64,000 nt of DNA from Marinococcus luteus_A. Lineage in GTDB: Bacteria > Bacillota > Bacilli > Bacillales > Marinococcaceae. The stretch is taken from assembly GCF_034497705.1 (NCBI RefSeq), contig NZ_JAXRUV010000002.1, forward strand, positions 124,001 through 188,000, written 5' to 3'. The notes beneath the pieces are model-generated. The model saw nothing but the letters and a program-made list of their open reading frames with translations. It was not told where the DNA came from and did no database searches. The position numbers were made by a program, and so were the translations under genes. Each line of letters begins with the position of its first letter. Position 1 is the stretch's first letter. Below are positions 32,249-40,482 of the stretch, one piece after another.

Positions 32249-33148
32249 ATGGAAATCATGCCTTTTCAGGAATGGAAGGAAACAAAACTGACCCTTCAGC
32301 TTCTCTCTCAGATTCTCGGGAAAATACGGCTTGAAACAGCGCCGCAGGAGCCACAGTGGGAGCATGTGATGCTTGAAGTTACCCGTAATGGATTCTCTAC
32401 AGGAATGCTGCTTAAGGAGCGCAAGGCATTTGAGCTCGAAATAGACATTCGGAACAGCCGGCTTGTGCTGGCAGTCGAAGATGCTGTGGAAACCAAAAAG
32501 CTTGAGGATGGTACGTCCATTCAAACGTATTACGAGTGGGTTTTCAGCTGTCTTCATCAGGCCGGGGTTCACGTGCACATTCATCCCATACCACAGGAAA
32601 TGCCAGTGACGGTATCGTTTTCGGAAGACCAGGTGCACAAACGGTACGATGCAGAGGCAGCCATGAAGGGACTCAAAATGATGCAGGCAGCGTATCAGGA
32701 GGAATTGGCTTTTATCGGGCCGCTTAGGTGCCGGAAAATCAAACCGGGTTTATTCTGGGGCACCTTCGACGTTTCGACGATCATCGTGGAGAGTATTCCG
32801 GAACCTTTTCCGGAAGACAAAACGATAGAAAAGGCTGCTTTTGATGAACAGTTTATCGAATTTGGATTTTGGCCTGGCGATGATAATACAGCTGTGCCTG
32901 CTTTCTTTGTTCTGCCGTACCCCTTTCAGCAAAAGGATTTAAACAGTCCAGAGCTTGAGCCTGAAAACGCTTATTATGATCAGAACGCGAGCGAATACTT
33001 TCTGCCTCTTACAAACGGCTTTGATGAAAAGGCAATACAGAGGTTTTTCCATACGACGTTCGCTTTACTGCATGCAGAACTCGGATGGAAGGACCGGGAA
33101 TACTTTTACCGCCCGCTTTTAATGAAAAAGCCTCCAACCATTAAATAG
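32249..33148 (+). CDS. DUF5996-family protein
   Basis: 299 residues, soluble. Text such as FQEWKETKLTLQLLSQILGK, KIKPGLFWGTFDVSTIIVES, EFGFWPGDDNTAVPAFFVLP and SEYFLPLTNGFD is that of the uncharacterised DUF5996 family. AAAGGAG lies about 10 bases before ATG 32249; the frame open to 32177 overlaps the VOC gene. Probably the last gene of the 30480-33148 unit. Confidence 0.82.
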   Translation: MEIMPFQEWKETKLTLQLLSQILGKIRLETAPQEPQWEHVMLEVTRNGFSTGMLLKERKAFELEIDIRNSRLVLAVEDAVETKKLEDGTSIQTYYEWVFSCLHQAGVHVHIHPIPQEMPVTVSFSEDQVHKRYDAEAAMKGLKMMQAAYQEELAFIGPLRCRKIKPGLFWGTFDVSTIIVESIPEPFPEDKTIEKAAFDEQFIEFGFWPGDDNTAVPAFFVLPYPFQQKDLNSPELEPENAYYDQNASEYFLPLTNGFDEKAIQRFFHTTFALLHAELGWKDREYFYRPLLMKKPPTIK

Positions 33149-33151
33149 TGA

Positions 33152-33182
33152 AACCCCGTGCAGGTCCTGCTGCACGGGGTTG
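33152..33182. terminator. Hairpin between convergent genes
   Basis: A perfect 12-bp stem, AACCCCGTGCAG with CTGCACGGGGTT, and a 6-base loop. T runs are short on both sides. Confidence 0.7.
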
Positions 33183-33186
33183 ATGT

Positions 33187-33507
33187 TTATACGGCGAGAA
33201 CGCGTCCATCTTCATATACACGGTACGTTTGGAGCAGTCCGTCGTCGCCCTGTTCAATAAGGGAAAGGTCGAGTGCCTGCACCTGGTAATAAGCCTTGCC
33301 GCTTTCACTGATCGAAGGGTATTGATCGATTTTTAATTCCGCATCTGTGCCTTCCTGATCGCGTACTGTCTGGAGTGCTTCATAAGGGGTGAATTCCTGC
33401 TTCTGTTCCTGCTGAACAGTCGTTGGGGTTTCAGAAGCCTGCGCCGGAACAGCCGATCCTGTTACAAATAAAGCTGCGAGACCGACGATAGAAAAGAATT
33501 TTTTCAT
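33187..33507 (-). CDS. Small secreted hypothetical protein
   Basis: 106 residues with a clear signal peptide (MKKFFSIVGLAALFVTGSAV, cleavage after AQA). The mature part is acidic, has no cysteine and contains TPYEALQTVRDQEGTDAELK and an end TYRVYEDGRVLAV that looks like a small beta domain. Family not recognised. AAAGGAG lies before the ATG. It stands alone. Confidence 0.75.
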   Translation of the reverse strand: MKKFFSIVGLAALFVTGSAVPAQASETPTTVQQEQKQEFTPYEALQTVRDQEGTDAELKIDQYPSISESGKAYYQVQALDLSLIEQGDDGLLQTYRVYEDGRVLAV

Positions 33508-33684
33508 AGATGATCTCCTTTCAGTTGAAGGTACATTTCCTTATTCCCTCCATGAAATGAAACGTAACCAACAGCAGCAAATTCAAATCGAAAGTTGGCC
33601 CTTTGCCTGCGCAATTAAATAGTCTTGAATCATAAGCACGGCAGAGGAGGCAGCCACTGCTGCAATTCCCGGCTCCTGAACTGA

Positions 33685-34221
33685 TTAAGAGGAAACAGCC
33701 TCCTGAATATATTTTTCGTAAGAAGCAGCATCTTTACCACTAAACAGCACAAAGCGGATATGCCGAACAGAAGCAGCGCGAGAAAGCTGCTCCAAAAAGG
33801 CGGGCATAAAATCCTCAAGAGCCTGATCGAGAGGGTAGCCAAAAGCCCCGGTGGAAAGAGCAGGAAACCCAATACTTGTTATGCCTTTGTCTTCGGCCAG
33901 CTGCAGGGCGTTAAGGTAGGCGGCACGAAGAAGTTCGTCAGAAGGCTTGTCGACTCCGTATACGGGTCCAAGACAGTGAATAATGTAATCGTTTGGCATT
34001 TGAAATCCTTCTGTAATCACTGCTTCCCCAGGGGAAATAGGAGCAAGCGATTTGCAGGCTTCCTCGAGCTCCGGACCGGCCGCCCGGTGAATAGCACCGG
34101 CAACCCCTCCGCCGATTAAAAGTTGGGCATTGGCGGCATTAACGACAGCTTCAAGACCGTCCTGCTTTGTAATATCTCCTTTTACAGATTCAATGGTGAT
34201 ACCCTGAAATTCTGTCTGCAT
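33685..34221 (-). CDS. Macrodomain protein (ADP-ribose/O-acetyl-ADP-ribose hydrolase type)
   Basis: 178 residues. Motifs are KGDITKQDGLEAVVNAANAQ, LIGGGVAGAIHRAAG, the phosphate loop SIGFPALSTGAFGYP, and TIxFVLFSG-type end (RFVLFSGKDAA). The family binds ADP-ribose and often removes acetyl or ADP-ribosyl groups. ATG 34221 is used with GGAGG 11 bases upstream; a TTG 18 bases earlier overlaps that site. In the same frame after its stop, 32 further codons stay open (see finding). Confidence 0.9.
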   Translation of the reverse strand: MQTEFQGITIESVKGDITKQDGLEAVVNAANAQLLIGGGVAGAIHRAAGPELEEACKSLAPISPGEAVITEGFQMPNDYIIHCLGPVYGVDKPSDELLRAAYLNALQLAEDKGITSIGFPALSTGAFGYPLDQALEDFMPAFLEQLSRAASVRHIRFVLFSGKDAASYEKYIQEAVSS

Positions 34222-34358
34222 AATAGCTTTCGCCTCCAATACATCGTTTGTAGAGGCTTTTCCCTCATCTTTGTTTTTTTATGCGGAGAGTCTTTTGTTT
34301 ATCATTTTTTATACAGGGGTAGGGTATTTGCAGGAATCACATGAAAGGAGGCGGGCTA

Positions 34359-34484
34359 ATGGCACACGAACACGGGAATCATGGACAGGAGCATGAAGAA
34401 CATGAGGGTCATGGCGGCGGACATGATCATCATGAACACCACAGCGCTATGATTGCTGACTTTAAAAGGAGAATTTTTGTCTGA
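34359..34484 (+). pseudogene. His-rich 41-residue frame: 5' fragment of a CopB-type metal ATPase gene
   Basis: AAAGGAGGCGGG leads to ATG 34359. The peptide begins MAHEHGNHGQEHEEHEGHGG, continues GHDHHEHHSAMIADFKRRIFV and stops at TGA 34482. Eleven His in the first 28 residues and the HHSAM-DFKRR boundary are what I know from the N-terminus of CopB-type copper P-type ATPases just before their first membrane helix. Everything downstream is missing and a terminator follows within 14 bases. It is either a truncated remnant or a surviving small metal-binding peptide. Confidence 0.6.
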
Positions 34485-34497
34485 ATCATCTTATTGG

Positions 34498-34533
34498 AAA
34501 AACCCGGGAGGCAGAAAGCCTTCCGGGTTTTTA
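34498..34533. terminator. Bidirectional terminator between the His-rich fragment and rpiA
   Basis: The stem AAACCCGGGAGGC pairs with GCCTTCCGGGTTT (one mismatch); T runs lie on both sides. Confidence 0.85.
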
Positions 34534-34554
34534 ATGGAATCATAATGGTTTGTT

Positions 34555-35238
34555 CTACCGTTTCTTTTCGAACGTTTCAGCTCCGCTATCTGTACCTGCA
34601 ATGATCACATCTGCCATATTAGCAAATAACCCTGTTTCCACGACGCCGACCAGCTGAATCAGCTGTTGGTGCAGCTCTTCCGGCCGCTCGATCAGCTGAA
34701 AATCACAATCGAGTACGTAGTTGCCATTATCTGTTTCAAATGGGTCGCCGTGGTCGCGGCGAAGGACGGGGTCACAGCCCAGCGATTGAATATCGCGTGC
34801 TGTTTTCTGCCACCCAAAGGGCGTGATTTCGACTGGTAGTGGAAAGGAGCCGAGCTGCTGGACAATTTTGCTTTGATCAACAGCAATAATCAGCTTATCT
34901 GCTGAGTCGGCAATAATTTTTTCTCTTAACAGGGAACCGCCGCCTCCCTTGGTCATATGAAAGTCAGGATCGACCTCGTCTGCCCCGTCAATCGCCACAT
35001 CAGCTTTTGTCATTCCGTTAGAGAAGTATACGAGCGGCACGTGAAATTCCTTTGCCCACTCCTCGGTAGCAGGGGAGGAGGGAATACCCTGGACGTGCAT
35101 CCCCTGCTGGAGTAGTTCTCCAAGCTGCTTCATGACCCAGTACATAGTGGAGCCGGAGCCCAGTCCGACAATGGAATTATCTGGAATATACTCGACAGCC
35201 TTTACTGCTGCGTCTTGTTTTTGCTGTTCCCTGGACAT
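34555..35238 (-). CDS. rpiA: Ribose-5-phosphate isomerase A
   Basis: Interconverts ribose 5-phosphate and ribulose 5-phosphate in the pentose phosphate pathway. The motifs are VGLGSGSTMYWVM, the active-site loop DVAIDGADEVDPDFHMTKGGG (in two parts), the catalytic region LLREKIIADSADKLIIAVD, and PVEITPFGW. 227 residues, family length. GGAGC-type site before the ATG at 35238. A single gene. Confidence 0.96.
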   Translation of the reverse strand: MSREQQKQDAAVKAVEYIPDNSIVGLGSGSTMYWVMKQLGELLQQGMHVQGIPSSPATEEWAKEFHVPLVYFSNGMTKADVAIDGADEVDPDFHMTKGGGGSLLREKIIADSADKLIIAVDQSKIVQQLGSFPLPVEITPFGWQKTARDIQSLGCDPVLRRDHGDPFETDNGNYVLDCDFQLIERPEELHQQLIQLVGVVETGLFANMADVIIAGTDSGAETFEKKR

Positions 35239-35321
35239 AAAAAAAGCTCCTTTAGGATGTATTTAAGCAGGCTATTTCCTTTTCTGCTTCTGGTCAAACC
35301 TGGGGGAGACGGCCTGCGGCT

Positions 35322-35936
35322 TCAGCTGCTGGTCCCGGCAGAAATGAGCTTCACCCCATTTGGATCGACAGTCTCTTCAAGAGCAGGATGTGACAGCCGG
35401 GCTGAATGAAGAGCATGCCGGCGAGTGATCAGAGATTGTACGCCGGAAGGGTTAGGGTGAAGCAGCTGATTGATTTCCTGCTCGAGACCGTCCGCAGTAG
35501 TTTCAATGTTGAGGCTCTGAAGCCGGAAGGAGCTGTCAATCTCGTCAACCGCCTCCTGATGCGTCTGAAGCTCTACCCGGAACGAATGACTAGTGGAAAT
35601 AAACGTTCTTTTTTCTCCTCGCTGGATATGCAGTCCGGCCGTCTCAGCCTGCTGGCAAATAATCCCGAGCCGGCGTTCATTTGTCAGGTAGCCGATATGG
35701 TCAAACATGACCCGCTTGCCCTGGCCGAATGTAATATTGACGGAACCTCTGCGCATCTCAATAATACGGAATGTGATTGGTCTATCACGGAAATCATCCC
35801 AATCCAGCGGAGGGTCAAAGGAATGATAGCTGCCGTTGTATTTTCCAATACGCTGAGAGACGCGAAACCCCAGTCGGGCATAAAACGCTTCGGTTTGTTC
35901 TAAATAAGGCGTCCAGAGATGATAATGAAAAAGCAT
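35322..35936 (-). CDS. VOC-superfamily protein with C-terminal extension
   Basis: 204 residues. The N-terminal half is a VOC-like module (MLFHYHLWTPYLEQTEAFYA, SFDPPLDWDDFRDRPITFRI), and the C-terminal half has HALHSARLSHPALEETVDPN and GVKLISAG. AGGAGG lies 7 bases before ATG 35936; seven further upstream codons are in frame but overlap that site. No function is known to me; it resembles glyoxalase-like proteins of Bacillaceae. Confidence 0.75.
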   Translation of the reverse strand: MLFHYHLWTPYLEQTEAFYARLGFRVSQRIGKYNGSYHSFDPPLDWDDFRDRPITFRIIEMRRGSVNITFGQGKRVMFDHIGYLTNERRLGIICQQAETAGLHIQRGEKRTFISTSHSFRVELQTHQEAVDEIDSSFRLQSLNIETTADGLEQEINQLLHPNPSGVQSLITRRHALHSARLSHPALEETVDPNGVKLISAGTSS

Positions 35937-36065
35937 AGGGCAGCCTCCTGTTTCCATTTACTTCCATTGTACCAAAATAATCCAAAAGAAAAACCAGCTG
36001 TCATAATTATGGTAAAAGAGGGTAGAGAAAAAGTGAATATATCAAGATAAAAAGGAGTGTCTTCA

Positions 36066-37124
36066 ATGACGGAGCCAGTATTTATCATTTCTACCGGGAG
36101 AAGCGGATCAACAGCTGTGTCTAACTGCATTCATCTTCACCCTAAACTTGTAAGCCTGTCTGAATTGATTCTTTCTGTTCATTATAATTTTGGGATCAGC
36201 GGTGAGGGATGGAAGGAATTCGATAAACAAACGTGGACGGGCAGCGAATTTTGGAGGCTGCTCGCCCAAAAAGAGCCGGTACGGCTGGCTCCGTACGAAA
36301 AGAAAGGGTTATACAATAAAGAAGTGCTTTATGAGAGAACAGAACATACGCTATTTAACGAGAAAACGGGCCTGCCGGCTATTGCGTCCATCACCCTTCC
36401 TCATTTAACCGATGAACCGGATAAGCTGTATCAGGAGCTTGAAGGAATCGTGCCGGCGTTTCCGGAAGGATCGCTGCCGGAACAGTACCAACGCCTGTTT
36501 AAGTGGTTGCAGCAGCGATTTGATGGTGATACGAGTGTGGAGCGTTCCGGATTTTCTACAGACGCAGTCGAATACTTAATAGACATGTTCCCGAATGCGA
36601 AATATGTTTTTTTATACCGGAATCCGCGGGAAATTGCCGTGGCTTTTAACCGCTTCCAGACGATGAAGATGGGAAAAGCTATTTTAAAGGCGATGGAAGA
36701 AAAAGGGGCTGACCCCTCCGATCCGTCGACAGAGGCTGAAAAGCTTGGCTCCTATCGGTGGCTTCACCCCGATTATTTTGAGCTTGAACAACTGCATCAG
36801 ATAGATATGCCGTACCAGGAACTTGGGTCCTGGATTTCGAAGTCCTTGCTGCATGCAGGTCGTGTGATCGAAGATCTGCCGGAGACTCAGCAGCATTGGC
36901 TTCGGTATGAAGACCTGTTGAAAAAACCGGAAAAAGAGCTCCGGCGTCTGATTAGTTTTATAAACCCGCCGTCGGCGTCACAAGAAGCAAACGAACAATG
37001 GATAAAAGCAGGAGCTAAACTTATCAATCCCAAGCCGGAGACGTGGCCGGAGCTCCCGGAAGACAAAAGAACTGCGCTCGAAAAATCGGTGCAGCCGGCC
37101 CTTCGTTATTTAGGATATGAATAA
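36066..37124 (+). CDS. Sulfotransferase-family protein
   Basis: 352 residues. The 5'-phosphosulfate loop is FIISTGRSGSTAVSNCIHLH near the N-terminus (about residues 6-25), and the 3'-phosphate region is VFLYRNPREIAVAFNRFQTM in the middle. These are the PAPS-binding signatures of the Sulfotransfer family. The acceptor is unknown. AAAGGAG lies 9 bases before ATG 36066. It is followed after 92 bases by a dehydrogenase gene. Sulfotransferases are uncommon in Bacillaceae, so this may have been acquired. Confidence 0.82.
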   Translation: MTEPVFIISTGRSGSTAVSNCIHLHPKLVSLSELILSVHYNFGISGEGWKEFDKQTWTGSEFWRLLAQKEPVRLAPYEKKGLYNKEVLYERTEHTLFNEKTGLPAIASITLPHLTDEPDKLYQELEGIVPAFPEGSLPEQYQRLFKWLQQRFDGDTSVERSGFSTDAVEYLIDMFPNAKYVFLYRNPREIAVAFNRFQTMKMGKAILKAMEEKGADPSDPSTEAEKLGSYRWLHPDYFELEQLHQIDMPYQELGSWISKSLLHAGRVIEDLPETQQHWLRYEDLLKKPEKELRRLISFINPPSASQEANEQWIKAGAKLINPKPETWPELPEDKRTALEKSVQPALRYLGYE

Positions 37125-37216
37125 CTGGAAGTTTACGAATCCATATAAGTGGAAACAGTATTTAAAACCAGTAACTCCAGACACAGATTAAAATACAGAA
37201 AGGCTGGTCTAAAATA

Positions 37217-38350
37217 ATGAAGGCAGTAACGATTCAAGGCAAAGAACACATGGAAGTCAAAGAAGTTGCAGACCCGAAAATTGAACGCAGCGACGACATG
37301 ATTGTACGCATTACAGCCAGTGGTATTTGTGGATCGGACTTGCATTTATATAAAGGCGGTATTCCGACTCCGGAGGATTACGTTGTCGGCCATGAGCCGA
37401 TGGGAATCGTAGAAGAAGTCGGTCCTGATGTAAAAACGCTGAAAAAAGGAGACCGTGTTGTTATTCCATTTAACATTGGATGCGGGGAATGCTATTACTG
37501 CACCCATCAAATGGAAAGCCAGTGTGACAATTCCAACCCGCACGCTGAAATGGGCGGGCTGTTTGGCTTCTCTGAGGATTTCGGAAACTTCCCAGGCGGC
37601 CAGGCGGAATATCTGCGCGTGCCATATGCTGATTTTACCTCCTTTAAAGTACCGGAAGACAGCGAGCTGAAGGATGAAAGTGTATTGTTTCTTTCAGACG
37701 TCGTTCCGACTGCATTCTGGAGCATTGAAAACAGCGGAGCGACTTACGGGGATACTATCATTATTTTAGGCTGCGGACCGATCGGGTTAATGGCGCAGAA
37801 ATTTGCATGGATGAAGGGGGCTTCCCGTGTCATAGCGGTGGATCAGGTGCCTCATCGTCTCGAGCATGCAAGAAGAACCAACAACGTGGAAACGTACAAT
37901 TTCAGTGAAACAAAAGAAATAGGCAAGCTGCTTCATGAAAACACAAAAGGCGGCGCAGATGTAGTCGTTGACTGTGTAGGTATGGATGGTACCGTGCCTC
38001 CGGATACCACGTTCGGTTCCGAGAGCGACAATCAGTTTGGTACTATCAGCCCGATTGTGACAGCTTCCCAATCTGTAAAGAAAAACGGAGTCGTGCAGCT
38101 GACTGGTGTTTACGGCACCGAAGCCAACAGCTTCCCAATCGGTGACTTCTTTACGAGAAACGTCGCGCTTACGATGGGACAGGCACCAGTCATTCATATG
38201 ATGCCAAGCCTTTACCGGATGATTGAAAACAAACTTTTCGATCCGACGGATATTATTACGCACCCAATCCCATTGGAGGATGCAGCTGAAGGCTACCGTA
38301 TCTTTGACGAAAAAGAAGATGGTAATATTAAAGTGATTCTGAAGCCATAA
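37217..38350 (+). CDS. Zinc-dependent alcohol dehydrogenase, formaldehyde dehydrogenase-like
   Basis: 377 residues of the medium-chain dehydrogenase family. The catalytic-zinc region is ASGICGSDLHLYKG with GHEPMGIVEEVG; structural-zinc Cys lie in NIGCGECYYCTHQMESQC; the cofactor motif is IILGCGPIGLMAQKFAW. The long insert GLFGFSEDFGNFPGGQAEYL is typical of the FdhA/YycR-like subgroup that acts on formaldehyde or other small aldehydes and alcohols. The ribosome site (AAAGGC) is moderate. A terminator follows. Confidence 0.88.
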   Translation: MKAVTIQGKEHMEVKEVADPKIERSDDMIVRITASGICGSDLHLYKGGIPTPEDYVVGHEPMGIVEEVGPDVKTLKKGDRVVIPFNIGCGECYYCTHQMESQCDNSNPHAEMGGLFGFSEDFGNFPGGQAEYLRVPYADFTSFKVPEDSELKDESVLFLSDVVPTAFWSIENSGATYGDTIIILGCGPIGLMAQKFAWMKGASRVIAVDQVPHRLEHARRTNNVETYNFSETKEIGKLLHENTKGGADVVVDCVGMDGTVPPDTTFGSESDNQFGTISPIVTASQSVKKNGVVQLTGVYGTEANSFPIGDFFTRNVALTMGQAPVIHMMPSLYRMIENKLFDPTDIITHPIPLEDAAEGYRIFDEKEDGNIKVILKP

Positions 38351-38365
38351 AATAATTCTAATATA

Positions 38366-38410
38366 ATAAATGCGGACCCCTTAATCTTATACAGGGTCCG
38401 CATTTATTAT
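38366..38410. terminator. Terminator after the zinc dehydrogenase gene
   Basis: An 11- to 12-bp stem, AAATGCGGACCC with GGGTCCGCATTT. It may also stop transcription from the convergent GNAT gene. Confidence 0.78.
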
Positions 38411-38437
38411 GTTAAAAATAGAGAGATTAAAATAAAA

Positions 38438-38453
38438 TGTTCCACGTGAAACA
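38438..38453. promoter_or_regulatory. parS: parS site (Spo0J/ParB binding)
   Basis: TGTTCCACGTGAAACA is identical to the site at 24478 and a perfect match to TGTTNCACGTGAAACA. It lies between convergent genes. Confidence 0.92.
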
Positions 38454-38458
38454 CGGTA

Positions 38459-39010
38459 TTAAGCATTTTTATAATAGACCAGGTTGTCGGTCCATGCATC
38501 GTTTTCGTAAATGAATCTCCGGCGCAGGCATTCGTATTCCATTCCGGTTTTTTCTGCAAGAGAAATGGATGGGTGGTTATCGACATTAATATGAGCTTCG
38601 ATCCTATGAAAATGCAGATCATCAAAAGAAGCGCGTAGAACCTCCTGAACGGCTTCTTTGCCAAATCCCCGATTCCAGTGCTGGTTATGAATCATATAGC
38701 CGAGCATGCCCCATTGAAACTCTTCCCGTATTAACGTAGTAATATCAGCATGTCCCAGGTGATTTCCGTCTTTATGAAAAATATCGTATATATAGGTGTA
38801 GTCCTGCGCGGCCATTTCTTTTCGCTTTCGAATCATGTCCGTAAATTGTGCTTTTGTAAAACGATTGATTTTTGGGCGCCCGGGGTCGTATAAATGCTGG
38901 GATACTTTTCTTTTCGAGAGGGCCTGCTGGTAGTTATCAAAATCACTTGGCTGCAGGGGGCGTAGGATCAAACGCTCTGTCCTCCTGTGTTTTTGCGAAA
39001 TGTTCATCAT
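38459..39010 (-). CDS. GNAT-family N-acetyltransferase (RimJ/RimL-like)
   Basis: 183 residues. RRTERLILRPLQPSDFDNYQ opens the acetyltransferase domain, NQHWNRGFGKEAVQEVL is the acetyl-CoA loop, and INVDNHPSISLAEKTGMEYE ends the core. AGGAG lies 4 bases before ATG 39010 and 7 before a second ATG at 39007; the latter is equally likely. The substrate (protein N-terminus or small molecule) is unknown. The gene ends 5 bases from the parS site. Confidence 0.87.
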   Translation of the reverse strand: MMNISQKHRRTERLILRPLQPSDFDNYQQALSKRKVSQHLYDPGRPKINRFTKAQFTDMIRKRKEMAAQDYTYIYDIFHKDGNHLGHADITTLIREEFQWGMLGYMIHNQHWNRGFGKEAVQEVLRASFDDLHFHRIEAHINVDNHPSISLAEKTGMEYECLRRRFIYENDAWTDNLVYYKNA

Positions 39011-39073
39011 ACATCTCCTATATTTAATATATCAATATAATATAAGGCTAACTTTTAAACATGTTTTCAAATG

Positions 39074-39110
39074 AAAAAGCCCCGTCTCTTTGAGCAAAGA
39101 GAGGAGCTTA
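39074..39110 (-). terminator. Terminator of ywbE
   Basis: On the minus strand the stem AAGCTCCTCTCTTT pairs with AAAGAGACGGGGCTT (two mismatches or bulges), followed by five T. Confidence 0.75.
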
Positions 39111-39124
39111 AGGATGCTGTGAAG

Positions 39125-39316
39125 TTAATGAATATGTTTGACGCGTCCCACCTGGCCGTCTTCGAGCCGGACTTTAATACCGTGCGGATGGCTCGGGGAA
39201 TTGGTCAGCAAATCCTTAACGATCCCCCGGGTCAGCGTGCCGCTCCGCTGATCTTTTTTTAATACAATATCCACTTCTGCTCCCGGGGTTACATCTTTAC
39301 GCTTTGTGCCGTCCAT
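39125..39316 (-). CDS. ywbE: YwbE-family small protein (DUF2196)
   Basis: 63 residues with the family pattern GAEVDIVLKKDQRSGTLTRG, VKDLLTNSPSHPHGIKVRLE and VGRVKHI. The function is unknown; the fold is likely a small beta barrel. AAGGAAGG precedes the ATG. A single gene with its own terminator. Confidence 0.92.
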   Translation of the reverse strand: MDGTKRKDVTPGAEVDIVLKKDQRSGTLTRGIVKDLLTNSPSHPHGIKVRLEDGQVGRVKHIH

Positions 39317-39412
39317 AATATGTCCTTCCTTTCAACGGTGATGCTTTATTATAGCAGACAATCGAAAAGAGAAAACAATAAATTCTCTTTTCTGAATTGC
39401 TGCACCACCGGT

Positions 39413-40339
39413 TTAAATAAAAATACCGAGCCATACGGCACTTAGCATGGCGACCAGCAAAAGGCTCTTTTCTACAGCTGATACATGCTCGGGGTTGGAG
39501 TTATCCATTCGGCTGACAAGAATAAGAGATACGGCCATAAGCACGGCCAGCCCTGCTGCCGCCCACAGACGGTCATTACCGAGCCAAAAAATGGTGAGCC
39601 CCGAAATCACTAAATAACATACAGCGGGCATATGAGCGTAGGATGAGCCAAATTTACGTGTGAACCAGACTACAGTGGTGCGCTTTTCGGGAGAGGCCTG
39701 CATATCCGCTTCCCGGTCCGGAATATGGTGGACCATCACCCAGGCCAGACAGATCATGGCATTTATAAATGCGTTCTGCCAGGCCCATTCCGGAATATTT
39801 CCAAGCGCCAGCCATGCTCCGCCGAGACCGAGCGAAAATATGGACGGGAACAGGCTCAGCCATTCTCCGAGAAATGGTTTATAGCTGAGGCTTAGCGGGG
39901 GAAGGGAATAAGAAGCCGCTGCCCAGACGCCTATAAGAAGAAGCAGGCCTACTTTAATATAGCCGAAGAGAAAACAAAGTACAGCGATGCCCATCAATGC
40001 GATAGCAAGCCATTTTCCGACCAGCCATAACGATTTTAAAGACATGGCATTAGTCTGCAGAACGCGGCTGCCTCCGGAAAGAATAGCAGGGCTGTGTTCA
40101 TCCGTGCCTGAAAGATAGTCAGCATAATCATTAAAAGCGTGAGTGAGAAGTCCGTGAATAAGGAAAGCGCCAATGGCGAGAAGAATAAAAACGGCTGTTA
40201 AATAAGGAGCAGAGAAAGACGAAAATAAAAAAAGCGGCAGCATGGTAGAGACAATCGTAGCGATGCTTGAGGATATAACGGCAATGGCACGAACAAGCAT
40301 CCACGCACTGCGCAGCGTCCCGGCGAATTGATTGGCCAT
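39413..40339 (-). CDS. UbiA-family prenyltransferase, MenA-like
   Basis: 308-residue membrane protein with about nine TM helices. Two Asp-rich motifs expected for polyprenyl-diphosphate binding are present: HAFNDYADYLSGTDEH and VHHIPDREADMQASPEKRT. The likely role is attaching a prenyl chain to an aromatic acceptor, but the sequence lacks the close identity I would expect of the main MenA. The AAAGGAAAG site precedes ATG 40339. A hairpin with T run (39365-39391) may end it. Confidence 0.82.
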   Translation of the reverse strand: MANQFAGTLRSAWMLVRAIAVISSSIATIVSTMLPLFLFSSFSAPYLTAVFILLAIGAFLIHGLLTHAFNDYADYLSGTDEHSPAILSGGSRVLQTNAMSLKSLWLVGKWLAIALMGIAVLCFLFGYIKVGLLLLIGVWAAASYSLPPLSLSYKPFLGEWLSLFPSIFSLGLGGAWLALGNIPEWAWQNAFINAMICLAWVMVHHIPDREADMQASPEKRTTVVWFTRKFGSSYAHMPAVCYLVISGLTIFWLGNDRLWAAAGLAVLMAVSLILVSRMDNSNPEHVSAVEKSLLLVAMLSAVWLGIFI

Positions 40340-40449
40340 TCACATCTTTCCTTTCTGGTTCCAGATGATTTCAATTTTTCTGGTACCAGTATCCCATTTC
40401 CTGGCGGTTTCGTACAGCATCCAGGTGAGAAGAGGAGGCATAGAACAGT

Positions 40450-40482
40450 AAAAAGGGCGCTGTTCTATAAAAGAACAGCGCC
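40450..40482 (-). terminator. Terminator of padR-chrA
   Basis: A perfect 11-bp stem, GGCGCTGTTCT with AGAACAGCGCC, is followed on the minus strand by CTTTTT. It overlaps the chrA stop codon. Confidence 0.85.

Noticed and set aside
34306..34330. CsoR-type operator before the His-rich peptide
   Set aside because: TACAGGGGTAGGGTA lacks the two-fold symmetry seen in the clear operator at 56485.
34341..34358. Earlier ATG (34341) for the His-rich peptide
   Set aside because: It overlaps the AAAGGAGG ribosome site that serves ATG 34359.
39071..39262. 63-codon plus-strand frame over ywbE
   Set aside because: It begins in the ywbE terminator hairpin and is the antisense reading of ywbE.
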